A stretch of 64,000 nucleotides of DNA from Reticulascus tulasneorum (taxonomy: Eukaryota; Ascomycota; Sordariomycetes; Glomerellales; Reticulascaceae). This document shows positions 47,280 to 58,283 of the stretch, one piece after another (position 1 is the stretch's first letter; each line of letters begins with the position of its first letter). The position numbers were made by a program, and so were the translations under genes. The stretch covers positions 930,001 through 994,000 of the forward strand of contig LSAX01000012.1 of the NCBI GenBank assembly GCA_001557505.1, written 5' to 3'. The notes beneath the pieces were generated by a model. The model worked only from the letters and a program-made list of their open reading frames with translations, did no database searches and was not told the origin of the DNA.

Positions 47280-48086
47280 ATGCCTCAGCTAGAGGACATT
47301 ACTTATTCGCGCGACGCCGCAATTGCCGCAATAACCGACTACTATAACTTCCTTACTAAGATGTACCTAAGAGACTCACAAGTCGTCTACCCCCCTCCCG
47401 GAGGTTGGCCATCCATCATCCATGCCGAGACCCTCGAACACCTGGGCAAGTCGGACGAGGTGCTGTCGCTTCTCGCCCATCTACCCTACTTAAGCAGTCT
47501 CCCCCAAGAGGATGACAGAATAAATGCAATCCCTGACTGCTCTTTCGCCGACTGGCAAACCCTTATTTCATACTTTACTGCAGGTTCTGCAGATAGTCGG
47601 ACGTTACGCATCGTCACTGAGGGGGCTACATTTACTGAGGTAGCACCCCCTCATGTTGTCGGATTAACTTCTGGAGGCCACGAGGAGACCCCTGTTATCA
47701 TACTCGATACAAAGCTTGGAATCATCCACTGGGCAGAGTGTCCAGGTGAGATTGAGCTCGAGCAATACCCATACCTAGTCGACTATGAATCAGACGGAGA
47801 ACCCGAGGAAGAGGCAGACTGGCGTCATAGTGCTCCGGCATGGACCATTCCCGAATTCTTTGAAGTCCTCAAGAACCAGTTCATTACCTTGCGCTGGATC
47901 CCCGTCACTCACAGGAGCGTGATAGATGCTTCATGGTGTGCCCAGAAGGCAGGCATGCTGCCCATGCTGCAGGATATCTATCGTCAGCATGGCTGGCCCG
48001 ATCTAGCTCGCTACCGTAAAGCAGAATGCTTAGAGGCTGTGGAAAAGGCAATGAAGGAGAGGTATCCTCCTTTTCATTATTCGTGA
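47280..48086 (+). CDS. Uncharacterised fungal protein, 268 residues
   Basis: Intronless, no signal peptide or membrane segment. Visible features: SRDAAIAAITDYYNFLTKMYL at the N-terminus, VVYPPPGGWPSI, a Leu-rich HLGKSDEVLSLLAHLPYLSSL helix, VPPHVVGLT-like strand pairs, an acidic loop (DYESDGEPEEEADW), and a helical C-terminus (WCAQKAGMLPMLQDIYRQHGWPDLARYRKAECLEAVEK). The pattern recalls widespread Pezizomycotina hypothetical proteins that sense or bind something through an SMI1/KNR4-like fold, but I cannot assign it. Composition suggests a real, cytosolic protein. Confidence 0.75.
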   Translation: MPQLEDITYSRDAAIAAITDYYNFLTKMYLRDSQVVYPPPGGWPSIIHAETLEHLGKSDEVLSLLAHLPYLSSLPQEDDRINAIPDCSFADWQTLISYFTAGSADSRTLRIVTEGATFTEVAPPHVVGLTSGGHEETPVIILDTKLGIIHWAECPGEIELEQYPYLVDYESDGEPEEEADWRHSAPAWTIPEFFEVLKNQFITLRWIPVTHRSVIDASWCAQKAGMLPMLQDIYRQHGWPDLARYRKAECLEAVEKAMKERYPPFHYS

Positions 48087-49975
48087 AACGTACGGGACAT
48101 CTGGATGGGTCTGCCACCCAGGTAGTTAGCCATGGCCATCGGCTATGGGATAAGAGTTGCTCTCTACCCGACGCCGACTATGCGGCTGACAATGCTGGTT
48201 TCATGCAAATGTCTGGATCCTTGGGGTGCGGGAAGGCCAAATATGCTTATTCTGGGTATGCAGTGTGTAAAGTGATGGCGGGTGGGCGGCTATGGCGGTT
48301 TCCGAGAAGTGGCATCAACGTCGCGGTCGGTGCGGCGCGTGGTAGTCGCTTACACAGCAGATAATGAAAGAGTAATTGTCTCCGATAATCCCGATTCAAT
48401 AACTGCACGGCGAGCTCATATTCGAAGTGACCCTACGCCCCGAACGACTCCTAACTGACACTTACCAGATCGGATGTTATATCTTAATGTCGGCGCTTAA
48501 GCTTGTGCTTGATGTGGGGCTGCATTTCATCCCCGGCGTGGGCAAGATTCTGGACGCAGGCCATCACGACAGTTGGAGGCACGCAGGGAATCGGGGCCGG
48601 CATGTGGGACCAAGTGCTGGCCGTCGTATATTGCGGCCGGCGATCCGGGCTTAACACTGTTCCGCTGGGATAATTGGTACAAGAAGCACGCCGGTGCTGA
48701 ATATGATTATAGAGAGCCATATGTCTAGTTTATTCAAAGAGAGGGTGTTTGGCGATTGAAGTCCATATAAGGGGGTCAAGTAAGTACATGGATAAGGCGA
48801 GATGACACAAGATAGACAATAGGAATGTATTGTCCGCTCGAGCAGGGAGAGCCGCAGACAATACCTCTCCCCTCGGGTAGATGAACTCAGAGATCAAGAT
48901 GGCAACGGCGATACATACATACCTTAGGTAGTGAGCTCTCGATGCCTAAGGGCATATTGTTTCGACCAGATAACTTACTCCGCTCGAGCCAATCTGACAC
49001 CCCACATCTCCCACGCCACGCCTGCCCCGCTTTTAAATGCCAACCCCCCCATCCGATGCTACTTGGGCCTTTTTGGGACTTCCACATTGAGCAATTCCTC
49101 AGCCCTCAGCCATCCAGCCCACCACACTTCCTCTGGATTTGGGGATCTGAACGAATCCCTAATACAGCTATTTGGGGGCCAACTGACCCCATGGCAGGGA
49201 TGGCCTTATCTCAGCTCTCACGGGTTTGTTTATCCCTCTCACTCTTTGCGCCAGAGAAACATTGGCCCCTGCACTAAGGTACTGTGTATCAGGGCGCGCA
49301 CACTCACTTTAAAGCTACTCGGACGCGGTCAGTGCTCTTCATTTATATGTATGTGCACCATAAGGTACAGTGTGTAGGACAACGCGCCACGATAGGGTAA
49401 GATTCGCCTTTTCTTTAGGCGCTGCGGCTTACTGTGTGTCTGGTTTTGCGGCAGGTGTGTACATGGAGATGTGGCACACCCAAACAAAGAACCGGCTCAG
49501 TTGTAGCCTTGTTGGATCCCTCCCACTAACACCCACCCACGGATGTCGTGAGAGGCCCAGATCGGGCGGCGAGCCAATTGGACTCGGGGCATACGTCTGT
49601 CTGGCCAAATCGCGCGGGAGCTAGGTTAGGCTGGAAGCATCCCGGACAGATCTTTTGGATCAACCCCTACCAGGGCCAGCCAATTGTCTCGGATCTGTCC
49701 CACACACGGGGCGAGGATGCAACCATGCAAGCGATTTTATCAGGGTCCAACCATTGGCGGCGGCCGTCACACTGATCCTCGCACGCAAGTTCCCCCCTCC
49801 CGCCTTCCCCAATGCCCTGTCCGGGCGCCCTGATAGCTGCCCACGTCGCCTCCCTCTGCGGGTTGCGGTCTTTTGGGGTCCTCGGCTGGTATATACAAGT
49901 GGCCGCCATGTCCGCCCCCAGGAATCCCTCGATCCAGCTCCCCCGAGGTATCCATTCTTTGCGTGAGTCTCCAAC
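48087..49975. other. Intergenic with the relic; otherwise no gene
   Basis: About 1.9 kb. Apart from the relic at 48487-48728, only short unsupported frames are present. Confidence 0.5.
48487..48728 (+). pseudogene. Frameshifted gene relic (unidentified family)
   Basis: Starting at ATG 48487 the frame reads SALKLVLDVGLHFIPGVG, then coding-like sequence continues one frame on from about 48560 (VGGTQGIGAGMWDQVLAVVY), and again one frame on from about 48636 (LTLFRWDNWYKKHAGAEYD) to a TAG at 48726. Both shifts are of +1 and fall at GGCC. No GT-AG intron accounts for them. The FIPGVGKILDAG phrase resembles the C-terminal part of some large fungal secreted proteins. This looks like the decayed end of a gene; sequencing error at two sites is the alternative. 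Confidence 0.45.
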
Positions 49976-50975
49976 ATGGAGTCTTGCCAGGTGGAAGGCA
50001 AGCCCGACCTCTACGGCTTGGGCATACGAGTCGCTTTCTACGTCCAATGGTTCGGCGCAATCATCGTCGAGTACCTTGATGCTGCGGATCTGCCCGATGT
50101 ACGGCTTTTGGGCCTCCTCTTCTCGGCTGCTGCCTTTCTCGGCCTCGTCGTCCAACTCTCCACAACGACCTTGGATCCCGTCGACATTTACATAGTCCTG
50201 CTGCTGGCTATGGGCTTCTACATATTCCTCGTACCGTTGTACATGTGGAAGGCTCTGACCTGCTGCAGTCCATACTGGGATCCGTTCCGATGGTCCAAAG
50301 AGACCAACAGCCCGGCTTACAAGGGCTTGAACTTCGTCCTTCTACTCGCCTTATCTTCCCTGGCGGTCTGGTTCTGGTGCTCCTTCGCCACGGAAAACGA
50401 TTGCGCCTCTGAACAAGTCGGCTTCTTCTTCAGCCCCGTCAGCTTGGGAAGCAAGGTGTTCATCGCCTTCCATGCCCTGATGTATCTGGTGATCATTCTA
50501 GTCTGTACCGGCATCCTTTTGATGAAGGCAGGGTGGGAGGTTGATATCTGGAGCAAGGAGCGTCGGCGACGACGGATCAGGTACGCATGAGGTTGAGCTT
50601 GATATCGAATCCGAACTGACTCTTTGTTATAGCAAAGTCCATATCGTTGCAGTCCAGGAGCTGAAGACATTCAGCAATCTGGCTGTCGCAGGAACCCTGA
50701 CTGCCGCCACCGAACTGACGATATCCTGGAACAACATCCCCAATGTCAATTATGTCTCCGACGTTGCGCAGGCCATACCACTCTTCGTCAGTGCCGGATT
50801 TCTCATCCGGGTCCTGTTCCTACATTTCGCAGGTGCCGACGGTGCCTCCGACTCGTCTTCGGAGTCGAGCACAGGAGGGCACACGTCGAGACACAGCTAT
50901 ATGACGGATTCTCAGCATCCCCCGGGATCTCGAGCAGGGTGGCCACCGGCGCCACCTCCTGTAAGAAGTCGGTAG
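49976..50975 (+). CDS. Uncharacterised multi-pass membrane protein
   Basis: Exons 49976-50580 and 50633-50975 give 315 residues. Seven or so hydrophobic segments are visible: around VAFYVQWFGAIIVEYL, LLGLLFSAAAFLGLVV, IYIVLLLAMGFYIFLVPLYMW, GLNFVLLLALSSLAVWFW, VFIAFHALMYLVIILVCTGI, LAVAGTLTAATELTISW and AIPLFVSAGFLIRVLF. A conserved-looking YGLGIRVAFYVQWFG opening and an NNIPNVNYVSDVAQAIPLF loop recall a fungal family of seven-helix membrane proteins without assigned function. The C-terminus is a Ser/Pro-rich soluble tail. The intron falls in a basic cytoplasmic-looking loop (KERRRRRIS). Confidence 0.8.
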
Positions 50976-51617
50976 TGTGAGAGTCATCAGTTTTGGGAGG
51001 GGTTAGTGGGCAATATAGAATGGCTAGATGGGATACCTGGAGGAGTTGTCAACCCTAGTGGATTGGTTCTCCCAGTTGCTACGGCTTATAGGAGCACATT
51101 TGTTACCATGTTGGTTCATCAGGCCGGTGTCCAATTTGTTCATATGGCTGGTTGGGAGAGGAACACGTTTTCTTTGTTTCCGTTCCTTGGCCCTTGTTAC
51201 TTACTGTATCTCCTTTGATTTATTGGTATCAATGAGTAGTCATTGTAGGTGTAAGAATACAACATGGAGCTTAGCCTGCATCCTTGCTCAAAGTGTTTGC
51301 CGATTCGACCAGGTTCGCATTAGGCATATCATTAGTTTTCTCTCGTACACAACCCATCTTCATATGAATATCAAAACTGATGATTATTACAACGTTGCCA
51401 TCTGAATTCCCGCGCGCATTTGGAGATTCATGCCTAAACCTCCACTTTGTTCAAGGTACCCCCGGGCCCGGCTGCAACCCACACCACAGCGGATGGGTTT
51501 GAGGTGGGGCATCACCCCGCAACCCACTGCCCTCTCCGAAAGTAAACAAACCCACTCTTTGCCAACGACATCACCATCCAGCCCGAAACGAACATCAGCC
51601 AGTCTCGCTCCATCAAG
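50976..51617. other. Intergenic, tandem genes
   Basis: About 0.64 kb; 3' end of the membrane protein and promoter of MAD2. Nothing else recognised. Confidence 0.55.
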
Positions 51618-52686
51618 ATGGCCTCTGCAGATCGAGAAAAGGACAAGTCCAAGGTGCACAAGCTGTCGCTCAAGGGCAGCGGGAAATTAGTTGCGGAATT
51701 CGTGGGTTGCCTGGCTCTGCTCCGAGACTTCGCTGGACGAGATTTCGCTAACTTTTGCTGCGCTCGATAGTTCCAATACTCGATTCATACTATCCTGTAG
51801 GCAAACTCTGCCGAAGCCAGACGCATGAATATAATCTGACTGTGACTCTCAGCTTCCAAAGGGGTGTATATCCTGCAGAAGACTTCACCGTGTGAGTACT
51901 ACCCCCCGGCCTCGGTTGCGCATTGACTAATTCGCTCTTCGATTCCAGCGTCAAGAAATATGGCCTGAACATGCTAGGTTCGTGTGCCCAATCGCCGGCT
52001 AAACCTATCGACTGAGCCTCTCCAGCTAACTGCTTCAAATGATTAGTCTCCGCCGACGACCAGGTTAAGGCGTACATAAAAAAGATCATGGGCCAGCTGG
52101 ACCGGTGGATGGCACACGGGAAGATTTCGAAACTGGTGATCGTTATCACGAACAAGGACACCGGCGAACATGTCGAGAGATGGCAGTTTGATGTCCGTGG
52201 CCCAGTGCTCCTACATATGCCGCCACAATGTGCTGATGGAGTTCAATAGGTGCAAATCCTGGGAAACCCCAAGTCATCCAAGTCGAAGTCCGCCTCCAAA
52301 GCAGCGGACCAAGAGAACGTCGCGCCAGGGTAAGCCATCCTTTCGATTACAGCCACACGACACCGGTGGTGGAAATATTGCACAGCGTCAGCTAACGGGG
52401 GCACAGCGCCGCTCCGGCATCACAGGAAAAGACGGAAAAGGAAATACAAGACGAGATCGCGGCCATCTTCCGCCAGATCACCGCCTCGGTCACCTTCCTC
52501 CCCCAACTCGCCGGGGACTGCACCTTCAACGTCCTCGTGTACGCGGATGCCGACAGCGACGTGCCTGTCGAGTGGGGCGACAGCGATGCCAAGGAGATCG
52601 AGAATGGCGAGCGGGTGCAGCTGCGGGGCTTTAGCACGAGTAACCACCGGGTCGACACTTTGGTCAGCTACCGGCTCGCAGAGTAA
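51618..52686 (+). CDS. MAD2: MAD2 spindle-checkpoint HORMA protein
   Basis: Seven exons: 51618-51701, 51771-51796, 51853-51891, 51949-51977, 52047-52192, 52250-52329 and 52407-52686, giving 227 residues. The HORMA domain runs through most of the protein: KLSLKGSGKLVAEFFQYSIHTILFQRGVYPAEDFTVVKKYGLNML, then GQLDRWMAHGKISKLVIVI, RWQFDV, EIAAIFRQITASVTFLPQL and the safety-belt end RVQLRGFSTSNHRVDTLVSYRLAE. A short Lys/Ser-rich loop (PKSSKSKSASKAADQENVAP) is inserted between core and belt, as in other moulds. Mad2 binds Mad1 and Cdc20 at unattached kinetochores to delay anaphase. Exons 2-4 are only 26, 39 and 29 nt. Confidence 0.93.
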
Positions 52687-53107
52687 TGGGGATGGAGGCG
52701 GGCCGACACACGGTAGCGTTGGCTCTTGATGGTACGGAAACCCATCTGGCTGACCATGTCACAAGCAAGACATTGGCTTAGGGTCGGCAACGGAGTGCAA
52801 GGCGTTTTAGGTTTGGAATCTACCGGCGCAGAAGTGTGTTGGCTCTGAATAGTGAAGTCGGGCGATCTAGCCTCGCCGGATTGATGGACGGAACTGTGTA
52901 CCATGATCTACCTATTTCAAAAACAAAATCTGCCGCCAATCTCTATGATGCTGCATCACTAAGCCTGCCGTACATGCAATGCCATGCTCAAGTCCCTCCT
53001 GCAGTCTCCTGTGCTGCCCAGATGCACAGCTCTTCTCGCTCGCTATCCCTGCCCAAGGCCAAGAGCCCTGGCGATTTTTGTTCCCATCCCAACGCCACGC
53101 GTCATTT
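52687..53107. other. Intergenic between convergent genes
   Basis: 0.42 kb between the MAD2 and UBP14 stop codons; no feature recognised. Confidence 0.6.
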
Positions 53108-55702
53108 CTAGACTCGCTTGAAGAAGTACACATAGGCAAATTTCGTCATCTCCTCAACCTCCCCTGCCTCCACTACTTTTTCGTCGTTGAACAGAACCCA
53201 GGATGATTTGCCGCCGGCATCTTCCGCCAAAGTTTTGCGGATGAAGGCTACGTAATGACTAAATCAAACTTGTTGTCAGCCTATGTGGTGCAGGAGTCTA
53301 GCGGAAACGAAGAACAGGAGTACTTACCCAGCGTGAATGCTTGTGCCCTTGTGGCACACAATAGATTGCAGTTGAAACTTGGCGGGCAGGTCAAGCCTGC
53401 CTGCCAGCTCCTTTGGTGCGGATGCTGTTTCGGCCGGAGCAGACTCGGCGCCGTCATCGAAAATGCCTTGGTCGTCAGGATGACTGAACAGCCATTCAAC
53501 AGCCCGCTCAACATCGCCGCCGGTTTCCCGCAAGGCTTTCTTGGCTTGAGGGGCTCCGAATCCCATGGCTCCTAGCATTTCAATCTTCTCAGGGTCGGCC
53601 GCAGAAGCCGTAGAAGCAGAGGGGCCGCCCAAGTCGAGAGGCGCATCGATATCAGGATCGTCCATGTGCGCAAATAACCATTCCATCGCCGCATTCGCGT
53701 CAGAGTTTCCAGTAGCGTGCAGCGCTCGCTCGCAACGATTTCGAGGAAAGCCCATGCCCTCCAGCTGCTCCAAGGCGGCAGTCTCTGGGACGAACGATGG
53801 GGCGCCGCCGCTTTCCACGTCCTCTGGTAACTGCTCCTCGGAGTCCTGAAGTCCAGGGGACAGGTAGTCGTCCAACAAAAATGCATCGTTGGGGACAAGA
53901 ACAGGCACGTTAATCTTGACTGGAACCCAGTTGATGACAGCCATCTTTCTTGCGTTGACAACTAGCACTTCGGGGAGCGTCTTGAATAGAGATTGCTTCG
54001 TATATCCGTCTTTGCTTCCACATGCAGAGCAGGTCAACTCAACCACCTCGGCGGTTGTGAAGTTGTCGAGACATTCCTTCAGTGTCACAGGCTTGTACAT
54101 GTCTCCCTTGTTCTCCGAATCTTCGCCTCCCGGAAGCTTTTCCAATGGGACATCGAGAAAGATGTTGTCCTGCTCAGTTGACGTGTATCGCACCTTCTTG
54201 CACCCCAAGCATTGAAGCCGCTGCTCGAGAACAAATCTGAAGGGCCGAATAGGATCCTCGAGGTTGGACGGGTGCGTCGATCGCGTAATTAATTTGAAAA
54301 TATGTTGCAGTAACTCAAACGCGTCCTGCTGTCGCATCGTCGAAAACTCTTCATGTCCTCGGCCAATCAGGTGCTTTAGCATGGCAGGAGCCAGCCCCTT
54401 TTGGTGAGGGATTTCGGGCGAGTGTTCAGATGCAGTGACATCAGAATCGGCCTTCGAGTATCGACCGGACAACAAGCCATCGGCCACTTTGCGGAGCTGC
54501 GTTTCCAAGTCAGATGCAGGATCTTGTACAACCGGAAGATCTAGCTGTGATTGAAAATAGCGAGCCTTGAATGAGGGCATGTCGAAAAGACACTGGATGA
54601 CGCTGGCGAGGTAGCAACTATTGCCGAGATTCTTCAGGCCTGTCAGGCCAGGACCGAAAAGAGGCCTCAACTCCTTGCCATCTTCCGTGGTCATGCTGAA
54701 GTCCCACTTCAGATTCTGCTCGATCTGCATCTCCGTCAGGCTCTTCTCCGTCTTCTGCTGTTTTGCCAGGTTGATTCCCCAGTGAGCCAGGTGCTCGCCA
54801 AGGTCACCATCGATGCGCTCCTCGTCACATGTATAGCAGTAAACGTCCGCCGTGCCTTCGGGAGTTATTGAGCCCAACTTAACAGCAACGCCGTGGCCCG
54901 ACTGCCCGGAGTGGGCTAGAGCGTGCGAGTTGCCATCGACCCCGCCCATCTGCTTCCTCCCACACCCCAAGTTGCCGCATTCAAGGCACAGCCACAGGTT
55001 CTCCTTGAGATCGCACCCTGAGCAATGGCCCAGATCCCCTGATTGTATGGTGCGAGACTCATGCTGCTGCATCAGGAGGATGTGCTCACAGCTCGTAAGC
55101 TCTTGTTCCCATGCCTTGACCTCCTCTTTCCGCGAGAATGTGTTTGCCTTCATGATGCCTTCCACGATAGAAGCGAGCTTTCCCTCCGTCTTGTCCAGGT
55201 CCAGATTGCAGTCCAGGCACTTGACGGCGGTGGTCGTATCGTATCTGTCGCTTTCTGTCTCGGCGGCGATGGCAAGCTTCGACATCTTCACAGGGGGTTC
55301 GTCACGGACGACGACTTTTCGGGTCCGACGGATGTTCAAGACAAGTGGATGACTCCAAAGAGTTTGGTGAAGCTTGGCATGTTGTCGTTCGCCGGCACAG
55401 CCGCCGTTGAAGCACTGCAGACACACATCGAGGCCCGCAGCATCATCCTACAGTAAAAGAGCTTCGTCAGCACTGTTCATGAGAGGACACAGCGAAAGAC
55501 AAATCTGCTGGAGTGCAGTTTGTAATCGCGGTGAAGACTGATGACTTACGATGGAGTCAAAACACTGTGTACAGTCCTCTCGGTAGACAGACTGGGCTGG
55601 AGTTGGCGGATGAAGGGCTGCGACCGTTAGCTGGAAGCTCCCACACGATGAAATCCTAGAAGGACTGTAGTTACCTATAGAGTCAAGGTGAGGGCACGCC
55701 AT
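53108..55702 (-). CDS. UBP14: Ubiquitin C-terminal hydrolase UBP14 (USP5-like)
   Basis: Minus-strand exons 55702-55675, 55617-55550, 55447-53328 and 53258-53108 give 788 residues. Order: N-terminal Cys/His finger (MACPHLDSI, CTQCFDS, CLQCFNGGC), a full ZnF-UBP (about 174-240: CSGCDLKENLWLCLECGNLGCGR, HALAHSGQSGH), the USP catalytic core with Cys310 (NLGNSCYLASVIQC) and His740 (HYVAFIRK), and two UBA domains inserted in the core (EQLEGMGFPRNRCERAL and IEMLGAMGFGAPQAKKAL). This is the USP5/Ubp14 architecture, which disassembles unanchored polyubiquitin chains and so supports proteasome function. The last intron falls just before the catalytic His. Head to head with ISU1, 770 bp apart. Confidence 0.94.
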
Positions 55703-56475
55703 GGTGAGATAGTTCCCAGTAGAGCTTCACTGGTTTGTGTGGAGGATACCGCAGCTATTTCAAGAAGTAGATCGGGTCAATCTAGAAAGCTGAGGTTCGT
55801 CGTCAACTTTGAAACTGGAAGCCTTGTCTGTTAGAAGCGACTAGAAAATAAGCTCGAGGCGCTGCAGGCAGCGAGGGGCAACATGCACAGTGCCCCGCCA
55901 TTAGGCGCCTCACTGTAACGAAGCGGTGATCCCCCGGGGAGACCTCTGGAGCTCTAATTAGGTGCAGTAGGGGGGCCAGGCCCGTATCGGGACGGCCTAA
56001 TTAGGCTACTCTACATAACTTACCCATCGTATTGCAAGTTCTAATTATTCGCAAGGGCGTATACATAACTTATTAGTTGGGGTAATCACTTCATACTGCG
56101 ATAAGTTAGCTCATGCAGAAGGTCTAGCTTTCTGCGTATATGCATATCTTATCAATCAAATCCATGATGACGATTGGAGCTTCTCCGAGGGCCGAGCGGG
56201 TCTATGACTTAAATGGCCGAATCCTGACAGCTTTGATTGGCTGGGTGGAGCACGATTTCTTACCACCGAGATCGCCGTCCCCAGGCCTTTCGTCACAAGT
56301 CCCGCATCTCAAATTCAAACGTGAATCTTCCTCAATTGCAAACTTCGCCTCCGCAACCTAAACTTACTTCCAACAGCACCATACATCATCGTCGACCCCG
56401 AGTAACCCTCGCATCAATATATCGTCGATCAGAAGGAAACAAACGAAACCATACAGTATAACCATCACATCCACG
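55703..56475. other. Divergent promoter region UBP14-ISU1
   Basis: 0.77 kb; contains a GC-rich patch near 55930-55990 and an AT-rich patch near 56020-56110. No gene seen. Confidence 0.55.
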
Positions 56476-57379
56476 ATGCTATCCAGAACCATCCGAGCGA
56501 CCTCTCGCAGAGTCCTCGCGACTCCTCTCCGCCCATCCACTATCTCCGCCCGACAATTTGCACCGGCAACCATCATTGCAACGAGGTCATATCACGAGAA
56601 AGTCTTGGACCAGTCAGCATTTCCTCCCGGAGCTGCCATAGACGCATTCTAACATTCTTCTAGTTACTCGCGGCCACGAAATGTCGGGTCCATGCCAAAA
56701 ACCGATCAACATGTGGGACAAGGGCTGGTTGGCGCACCTGCCTGCGGCGATGTAATGAAGTAAGAAATCACACCCTGGGGTCGCGTGTTTCCGTCTGGAT
56801 TGCTTCGTCGGCTATTCTGAGCTCCTGGTTATTTTGCCGTCCTCTGCACATGAGATAGAGTCCAGGGTGCCGAAGTAACAGAGCGAGACTGGAAACACCG
56901 ACCTCCGAAAGCTGTAATGGTCAGAAGCTTACCTCGCTGTTAGGATTAATATCCGCGTCGACCCCAAGACAAATACAATCTCCGACGTCAAGTTCAAGAC
57001 ATTTGGTTGCGGCTCGGCCATTGCATCATCTTCGTACCTCACAGAGCTTGCCAAGGGCATGACGTGAGTATTCTAGCGATATAGAACTGCCTACACTTAG
57101 CTAACTTTGCTAGTCTCGAGCAGGCAAGTCGTATTCGGAACACCGATATCGCCAAGGAGCTGGCTCTTCCTCCTGTCAAGTGTATGAGCATTCCCTTGTT
57201 AATCGTCGAATTTTGCTGACGTTGAAACAGTGCATTGCAGCATGCTCGCCGAGGACGGAATCAAGGCCGCTATTTCAGATTACTACACCAAGAACCCGAA
57301 CGCGCGACCGACAAACCTTGCAGGCACAGAGATAAAGGCCCCTACGTCCGAAACCGCCGCTTCACCGGCCACCGCCTAA
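56476..57379 (+). CDS. ISU1: Mitochondrial iron-sulfur cluster scaffold ISU1
   Basis: Exons 56476-56612, 56664-56759, 56944-57063, 57114-57181 and 57231-57379 give 189 residues. Residues 1-38 are an Arg/Ser/Ala-rich mitochondrial presequence. The IscU core is complete: [28 protein letters not shown] (first cluster Cys), [14 protein letters not shown] (second Cys), and [20 protein letters not shown] (third Cys, with the LPPVK chaperone-binding motif for Hsp70). Isu1 assembles Fe-S clusters with Nfs1, frataxin and Ssq1. A 30-residue Ala/Thr/Pro-rich tail follows. Intron 2 is 184 nt, about three times the local norm. Confidence 0.95.
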
Positions 57380-58283
57380 AGATTGTGGTTGGGTTGCGTG
57401 GTGAGGTGAAGAGTTGCAAGCTGTGTTGATCGGAGTATGGATTTCGAACGCTTGGGTTTGGAGTTTCCCAAGGAACAACAGGCACCGAGATTGGAATCAC
57501 AGGGAATTGACTAGAACGCCGAAGCGTCTGAACAGGTCGAAAGCCACCCCACTGGCCCAGCGGAGAATGATATCTAGGTACTCAGGCGCCTGAGTGGGTT
57601 TCGACAAGTCAATACGGTGAAGAATGAAGGGCACGCCTAGCCCATTGTATTAAATACATATGCTGCCTCTGACACTAGCAGATTAGGAAGAAACGGGACT
57701 TAATTCCTGGTGTGGAATATGACAATGCATTGTGGTTGAATTTCTGTCCCTTACTACCGTAGTGTGCGTTTGACCTGCATGGCCAGTGGTAGCCTTGATC
57801 ATGACTTTAGAGCATTCCTAACTTCGCTGTTCTTGATCTTTGATATGGCAGCTTGCTCAATCGTAACCCGCACGTTGACTCGGAGAGTGACGATTCAGAT
57901 CACGGCTTCAAATGCGTCCATGATAGTGAAGTCCCAAGAATATAATTTGTACAGAGTTCTGAGATGGCTCTCAATTGGCTCATGCACGTATCTATCTCCG
58001 CCAGGGTTGCCCTGTCTCGAGGCGGATTTGCTGGCTGCCTGCGGAAATTCTACAGCTCGGAGTGACTTCAGCCCCGGGCTGACTTTGCCCGAAAGGCATG
58101 CAAGCTGGCAACGCCAGCCTTGGAGCCAAACAAATTCCTGGGCAGCCTCCTTGGCTTTGATTGTAGCAAAATGCTCGTGAAGGCATCTGCAGTTTGAGCA
58201 AAAGATTTCATGGGATTTCATGTACTGAATGACCTAGGTGCCGCCTGTGAGGAGAGACCGCCATCAGGCTTCGTTATTAGACC
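57380..58283. other. Intergenic, tandem genes
   Basis: 0.9 kb. Overlapping open frames on both strands around 57760-58220 lack domains and starts of known type; not called. Confidence 0.5.

Noticed and set aside
57895..58221. Minus-strand frame beginning MKSHEIFCSNCRCLHEHF
   Set aside because: Looks mildly coding-like but has no continuation by splicing and overlaps an equally open plus-strand frame; not enough to call.
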